Shown here one piece after another: positions 60,574 to 64,000 of a DNA stretch of 64,000 nt. Positions within the stretch are counted from its first letter, which is position 1; every line of letters starts with the position of its first letter. The notes under the pieces were generated by a model, which saw nothing but the letters and a program-made list of their open reading frames with translations, was not told where the DNA came from and searched no databases. A program made the translations under genes and the position numbers. Source of the DNA: Nocardia paucivorans NBRC 100373 (lineage in GTDB: Bacteria; Actinomycetota; Actinomycetes; Mycobacteriales; Mycobacteriaceae); the NCBI RefSeq assembly GCF_000308675.1, contig NZ_BAGE01000039.1, forward strand, positions 42,764-106,763, in the 5' to 3' direction.

Positions 60574-61395
60574 CTACCCGCGCAAATTGCGGTCGAACAG
60601 GGCCAGTAGTTCGCGGTAATGCCGGTCGGCGGCCTCGGGGTCGTGGGCGGAGGTATCGGCCTGGGTGTAGCCGTGTTGGGCCCCCTCGTAGACCTCGGTG
60701 CGGTAGCGGACGCCCGCGGCATCGAGTGCCTCGTCGAACTGGGCGATGTGCTTCGGAGTCATGTGGTCATCCTCGCCGGCGTGGGCGAAGTACAGCTCCG
60801 CCGTGATGTTCCCGACGGTCAGGTGGGGACTGTCCGGGGTGTCGGTGACAAGCGGTCCGCCATGGAATCCGGCCACCGCCGCGACCCGATCGGGGAACAT
60901 GGCGGCGGCCGGCACCGCCGGCCGCGCACCCATGCAGTAACCGGTGAGGCCGACTTTCCCCGCGGCTACCTGCGGCGACGCTGCCAGCCACTCGAGGTGG
61001 GCGCCGACATCGGAACGCAGGCGCTCCGGTGTCAGCTCGCGGATCATCGGGAAGACCTGTCGGAAGATCTCCGGCCGCTCCGCCGGGTCGATGAGGTCCG
61101 GTAGTTCGATCACCGGTGCCCGACCGTGCCGATAATAGGCGTTCGGCGTCAGAACGGTGTAGCCGTGGGCGGCAATACGATCGGCCAGCGCCCGCAGACT
61201 CGGCCGCAGTCCGAACCCGTCCTGGATCACCAGCACTCCCGGATGGGCGGCGCCGTCGTCGGGGTAGGCGACATACGCGTCGGCGACACCATCGGGTGTC
61301 CGGATATCGACGGAAATACCGTGCACTGCGGTCAACGTGTTGAGCCCTACTGACGCATCGAACCTTTCGAACCTACTGCAGTCGGAATCGGCCAT
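60574..61395 (-). CDS. Dienelactone hydrolase family protein
   Basis: A 273-residue alpha/beta hydrolase of the DLH type. The nucleophile is cysteine, in KVGLTGYCMGARPAV; the acid is in AHAGEDDHMTPKHIAQFD and the histidine in YEGAQHGYTQ. These fit the C-D-H triad of carboxymethylenebutenolidase-like enzymes, which act on lactones or short esters. The start is uncertain: the ATG at 61395 has GAGGCGAG upstream, whereas a GTG at 61326 (VHGISVDIRTPDGV) gives a more family-like N-terminus. Separate from the SDR gene, 70 bp upstream on the same strand. Confidence 0.87.
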   Translation of the reverse strand: MADSDCSRFERFDASVGLNTLTAVHGISVDIRTPDGVADAYVAYPDDGAAHPGVLVIQDGFGLRPSLRALADRIAAHGYTVLTPNAYYRHGRAPVIELPDLIDPAERPEIFRQVFPMIRELTPERLRSDVGAHLEWLAASPQVAAGKVGLTGYCMGARPAVPAAAMFPDRVAAVAGFHGGPLVTDTPDSPHLTVGNITAELYFAHAGEDDHMTPKHIAQFDEALDAAGVRYRTEVYEGAQHGYTQADTSAHDPEAADRHYRELLALFDRNLRG

Positions 61396-61465
61396 TCGGC
61401 TCGCCTCTCGGTCGGTAAGCGGCTCACCGCATACATCGTGGCTGTCGTTGCGGCGTTCCGTGTCC

Positions 61466-62320
61466 TCAGCGGTTCGCGGCGAACCCCGTGAACTTCCTGA
61501 GGTAGCCGACGATGCGACGCAGCGGAACGTTACGTGGCCAGTCGTTCGCCCTGAAATAGGCGTCCGAGCCTCCGTCGACGAATATCACGCTGCCGCAAAG
61601 GAATTCGGCCGCCGGGGACAGCATCATGAGTACCCAGTCCGCGATATGGTCGGGTTTGCCGAATCCACCGGTGGGAACCGGGAAGGAATTGATGGCCTTG
61701 GCCTCGGCCGGGGTCGCGAGCTGTCGCTCGAGCAGTGGGGTGAGGATCGCGCCGGGCGCGATGACATTGAGCCGGATACCCGCCCCCACCCATTCGGGTT
61801 TCACCGCGTGGCGGCGCACCCAGCGGCTCACCGCGATCTTGGAACCCGCGTAGACGAACGGAGCCGCGTTCTTGCCGAGGATCCGCACCGTCCGCACCGC
61901 TTTCGCGGTATTTCCCGCGAGGAAGGCGCGCACCATCCGGCGGGGTACGAGCGGTGTGGTGGTGGTCGAGTTGCTGCCGAACACGACCACCCGGGCGGAA
62001 CCGGTCGCCGCGAGGGCCTCGCGCCAACCCTCCAGCAACTCCACCACGCCGAGATAGTTCACGTTCGCGATCAACGGCAGCCGCGTCGGGTCGGGCACCG
62101 GGCCCAGTCCGGCGGCCAGCACGGCGCCGTCGAGTCGGCCGTCCGTGGCGGTCAGCACGCCCTCGACGGCGGCGCGCCGCCCCTCCGGTGTCGAGAGGTC
62201 GGCGACGATATCGGATTCCTGGACATCGACCCCGATGACCCGATGTCCCTCGGCCGTCAGCTTCTCGGCGACGGCTTTGCCCATACCGGAGGCGGCCCCC
62301 GTTACCGCATAGACGCCCAT
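61466..62320 (-). CDS. SDR-family oxidoreductase
   Basis: A 284-residue classical SDR. Cofactor loop AVTGAASGMGKAVAEKL with an acidic D at the end of strand two (VIGVDVQES), so NAD is preferred. Active site: S in VVVFGSNSTTTTP, Y-x-x-x-K in FVYAGSKIAVSRWVRR. The PGAILTPLLERQL and C-terminal IFVDGGSDAYFR blocks resemble 3-alpha-hydroxysteroid/carveol dehydrogenase-like SDRs. The ATG at 62320 has AAGGGA upstream. It is divergent from metE. Confidence 0.9.
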   Translation of the reverse strand: MGVYAVTGAASGMGKAVAEKLTAEGHRVIGVDVQESDIVADLSTPEGRRAAVEGVLTATDGRLDGAVLAAGLGPVPDPTRLPLIANVNYLGVVELLEGWREALAATGSARVVVFGSNSTTTTPLVPRRMVRAFLAGNTAKAVRTVRILGKNAAPFVYAGSKIAVSRWVRRHAVKPEWVGAGIRLNVIAPGAILTPLLERQLATPAEAKAINSFPVPTGGFGKPDHIADWVLMMLSPAAEFLCGSVIFVDGGSDAYFRANDWPRNVPLRRIVGYLRKFTGFAANR

Positions 62321-62547
62321 GCTCAGTCCCTTCCTCTCGTCCTGCGGATCGCCCGTGGCAATCGGCAATCACAGAGGAGTCTGTCAAAAGTCGCGCCGAA
62401 GTGCATCGCACGGACCTCGCTCCGCAAACGGGGTTCGTTCCGGGTGGGAGGTATCGATATCGAGTAGCGGTGGCCTACGCTGATCGGTGCAGCTGGTTCG
62501 CCCGGCCCGGTCGTGAGGAGCCCCGAAGACCGGATCGAGCGTCGAAG

Positions 62548-62720
62548 CACCCGGTCCGTGGGTCGGGTGTGAGAGGGAACCCGGTGAGAGTCCGGGACTG
62601 TCCCGCAGCGGTGAGTGGGAACGACCGCCGTCATCAGCACTGGGCATTCGGCCTGGGAAGCGACGGCCAGTAGGTTCCGGCGGAAACGTCGGGTGCCCGC
62701 GAGTCCGAAGACCTGCCCGC
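62548..62720 (+). ncRNA. Cobalamin riboswitch upstream of metE
   Basis: The leader carries the conserved cobalamin-aptamer parts in order: GAGGGAACCCGGTGAGAGT (62573-62591), CCGCAGCGGTGAGTGGGA (62603-62620), CACTGGGCATTCGGCCTGG (62638-62655), GGGAAGCGACGGCCAGTAGG (62655-62674), and the B12 box GAGTCCGAAGACCTGCC (62701-62717). With adenosylcobalamin bound it should lower expression of metE, the B12-independent enzyme. The hairpin CGGGCACG-C-CGTGCCCG (62726-62742) and a second at 62786-62803 are candidate expression-platform elements. The left boundary is approximate. The rest of 62321-62862 holds the metE and SDR promoters. Confidence 0.92.
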
Positions 62721-62862
62721 TGTGGCGGGCACGCCGTGCCCGTCGGTCCACCGCCTCGGGGAATAGGCGCGTAGATCTTCGTGCGCCGCGGTTCGTGCCG
62801 CGGCCATGGGGTGTACCCGTTTGCCGGTGGTGGTCCTTCACGCAACAGCACATGGAGACACC

Positions 62863-64000
62863 GTGACTGCTACTTTCACCGCGACCGTACCGGGCTCACC
62901 TCGTATCGGTCCGAATCGCGAACTCAAGAAGGCCGTCGAGGCCTACTGGGCCGGTCGGCTCGACCGCGCCGGACTGGAAGCCGTCGGGGCCGAACTGCGC
63001 CGCGCTCAATGGATACATCTGCGGGAGGCGGGCCTCGACTCGATTCCGGTGGGCACGTTCTCGTATTACGACCATGTCCTCGACACCGCCGTCATGTTCG
63101 GCGCGCTACCCGACCGGGTGGCCGGGATCGCCGATCCACTCGACCGGTATTTCGCGGCGGCCCGCGGCACCGACACCGTGGCCCCGCTCGAGATGACCAA
63201 GTGGTTCGACACCAACTACCACTATCTCGTCCCCGAGATCACCCCCACCACGGTGTTCACCCTGGACGCCACGAAGCTCCTGGACGAATTGGCGCAGGCC
63301 CGGTCGCTGGATATTCCCGCCCGGCCCGTGGTCCTCGGCCCGGTGACATTTCTGCTGCTCTCGAAGGCGGTGGGCACGGATGCGTCGCTGCTCACCCGGA
63401 TCGACGAACTACTACCCCTGTATGTCGAGCTCCTCGGCCAACTCGCCGCGGCGGGCGCCCAGTGGGTGCAGATCGACGAACCGGCGTTGGTGGCCGACCG
63501 GACGGCGGAGGAAATCGCGGTCGCCCGACGGGTTTACGACCGGCTGTCGGCGGTCCCCGAACGTCCGGCGATCCTGGTGGCCTCGTATTTCGGCGGCCTC
63601 GGCGACGCCTTGCCCGCTCTCGCGGAGACCGGGGTGGAGGGTTTGGCCGTCGACCTGGTCGCCGGTTCCGACATCCTCGCCACGGTGCCCGCGCTCACGC
63701 GCAAACATGTCGTGGCGGGAGTCGTGGACGGTCGCAATGTCTGGCGCACCGACCTCGATGCCGCCCTCGGAACACTCGGCACCCTGCTGGGCAGCGTGGG
63801 AACGTTGGCCGTATCGACATCGTGCTCGCTACTGCATGTGCCCTACACCCTCGAGGCGGAGACCGGGCTCGACGCCGGACTGCGGTCGTGGCTGGCCTTC
63901 GGCGACGAGAAAGTGCACGAGGTCGTCACGCTCGCGACGGCGCTGACCCGAGGTCGCGATGTGGTGGCGGACGAGTTCGCGCGCTCCCGCGAGGCCGTGT
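62863..64000 (+). CDS. metE: Cobalamin-independent methionine synthase MetE, N-terminal part (runs off window)
   Basis: 379 codons are in the window with no stop. The GTG at 62863 (TGGAGACACC upstream) begins [20 protein letters not shown], and [18 protein letters not shown] (about residue 107-124) is the diagnostic MetE signature; [17 protein letters not shown] and [16 protein letters not shown] also fit. This is the N-terminal folate-binding half; the zinc ligands (H-x-C..C) come in the C-terminal half beyond the window. It transfers a methyl group from methyl-tetrahydropteroylglutamate to homocysteine without B12. The riboswitch upstream implies a B12-dependent MetH also exists. Confidence 0.96.
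   Translation, partial: MTATFTATVPGSPRIGPNRELKKAVEAYWAGRLDRAGLEAVGAELRRAQWIHLREAGLDSIPVGTFSYYDHVLDTAVMFGALPDRVAGIADPLDRYFAAARGTDTVAPLEMTKWFDTNYHYLVPEITPTTVFTLDATKLLDELAQARSLDIPARPVVLGPVTFLLLSKAVGTDASLLTRIDELLPLYVELLGQLAAAGAQWVQIDEPALVADRTAEEIAVARRVYDRLSAVPERPAILVASYFGGLGDALPALAETGVEGLAVDLVAGSDILATVPALTRKHVVAGVVDGRNVWRTDLDAALGTLGTLLGSVGTLAVSTSCSLLHVPYTLEAETGLDAGLRSWLAFGDEKVHEVVTLATALTRGRDVVADEFARSREAV

Noticed and set aside
1..64000. Mobile elements, CRISPR arrays, tRNA or rRNA genes.
   Set aside because: I looked for transposase or integrase proteins, regularly spaced repeats and cloverleaf/CCA ends and saw none.

Overview
The window is chromosomal DNA of a high-GC actinomycete, most likely Nocardia or a close relative in the Mycobacteriales. 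This rests on strong G/C third-position bias, many GTG starts, ATGA/GTGA stop-start overlaps, an F420-type (TIGR03557-like) luciferase-fold oxidoreductase, a Ddn/DUF385-type protein, an AIM24 protein, a manganese catalase and a CYP157-like P450. I see no transposase, integrase, tRNA, rRNA, CRISPR array or phage gene.

Layout. 1-3.5 kb: the start of a probable S-adenosylmethionine decarboxylase, a class III aminotransferase, a ClgR/PopR-like regulator and a two-gene clpP operon whose second subunit has lost its catalytic serine. 3.6-8.5 kb: an AIM24 protein, a beta-lactamase-fold hydrolase and a three-gene amino-acid ABC importer. 8.5-10.3 kb: ctaD. 10.4-18.6 kb: regulators with visible palindromic operators (TetR/SDR, TetR/FAD-monooxygenase), a tautomerase, an O-methyltransferase, an MFS exporter and an AhpD-like protein. 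18.6-25.6 kb: a decayed DUF1990 gene, a methyltransferase, an MFS exporter, and a MarR - MFS(+beta-sandwich tail) - YceI operon. 25.7-34 kb: manganese catalase, an SRPBCC/zinc-alcohol dehydrogenase/DUF1360 operon, a small WGxxGxxG-type exported protein, ArsR+SRPBCC, a broken VOC gene abutting a MerR stub, a TetR and a secreted alpha/beta hydrolase.

34-38.9 kb: a dihydroxyacetone kinase operon, dhaK-dhaL-dhaM. DhaM is fused to HPr and a complete Enzyme I, so one polypeptide could carry phosphate from PEP to DhaL. A divergent IclR regulator has a perfect palindrome in the shared promoter. 39-50.2 kb: one long leftward operon, urtABCDE - gntR - urea carboxylase - allophanate hydrolase. It couples high-affinity urea (or related amide) uptake to ATP-dependent, nickel-free urea degradation. 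Two near-identical GTTGTATACAAC sites, upstream of urtA and at the start of the carboxylase gene, are candidate operators for the embedded FCD-type GntR protein.

50.4-64 kb: a decayed beta-hydroxyacid dehydrogenase gene, a Dps protein, redox enzymes, a small hydrophilic protein, RidA, a MetE-fold protein next to a P450 lacking the ExxR arginine, an aldehyde dehydrogenase, a dienelactone hydrolase, an SDR, and metE (running off the window) behind a cobalamin riboswitch.

Most adjacent operons are independent. The four most unusual items are the MFS/YceI pair sharing a carboxypeptidase-regulatory-like domain, the inactive ClpP partner, the fully self-contained Dha phosphorelay and the ExxR-less P450. 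Several genes (DUF1990, VOC, MerR, beta-hydroxyacid dehydrogenase) are visibly decaying.
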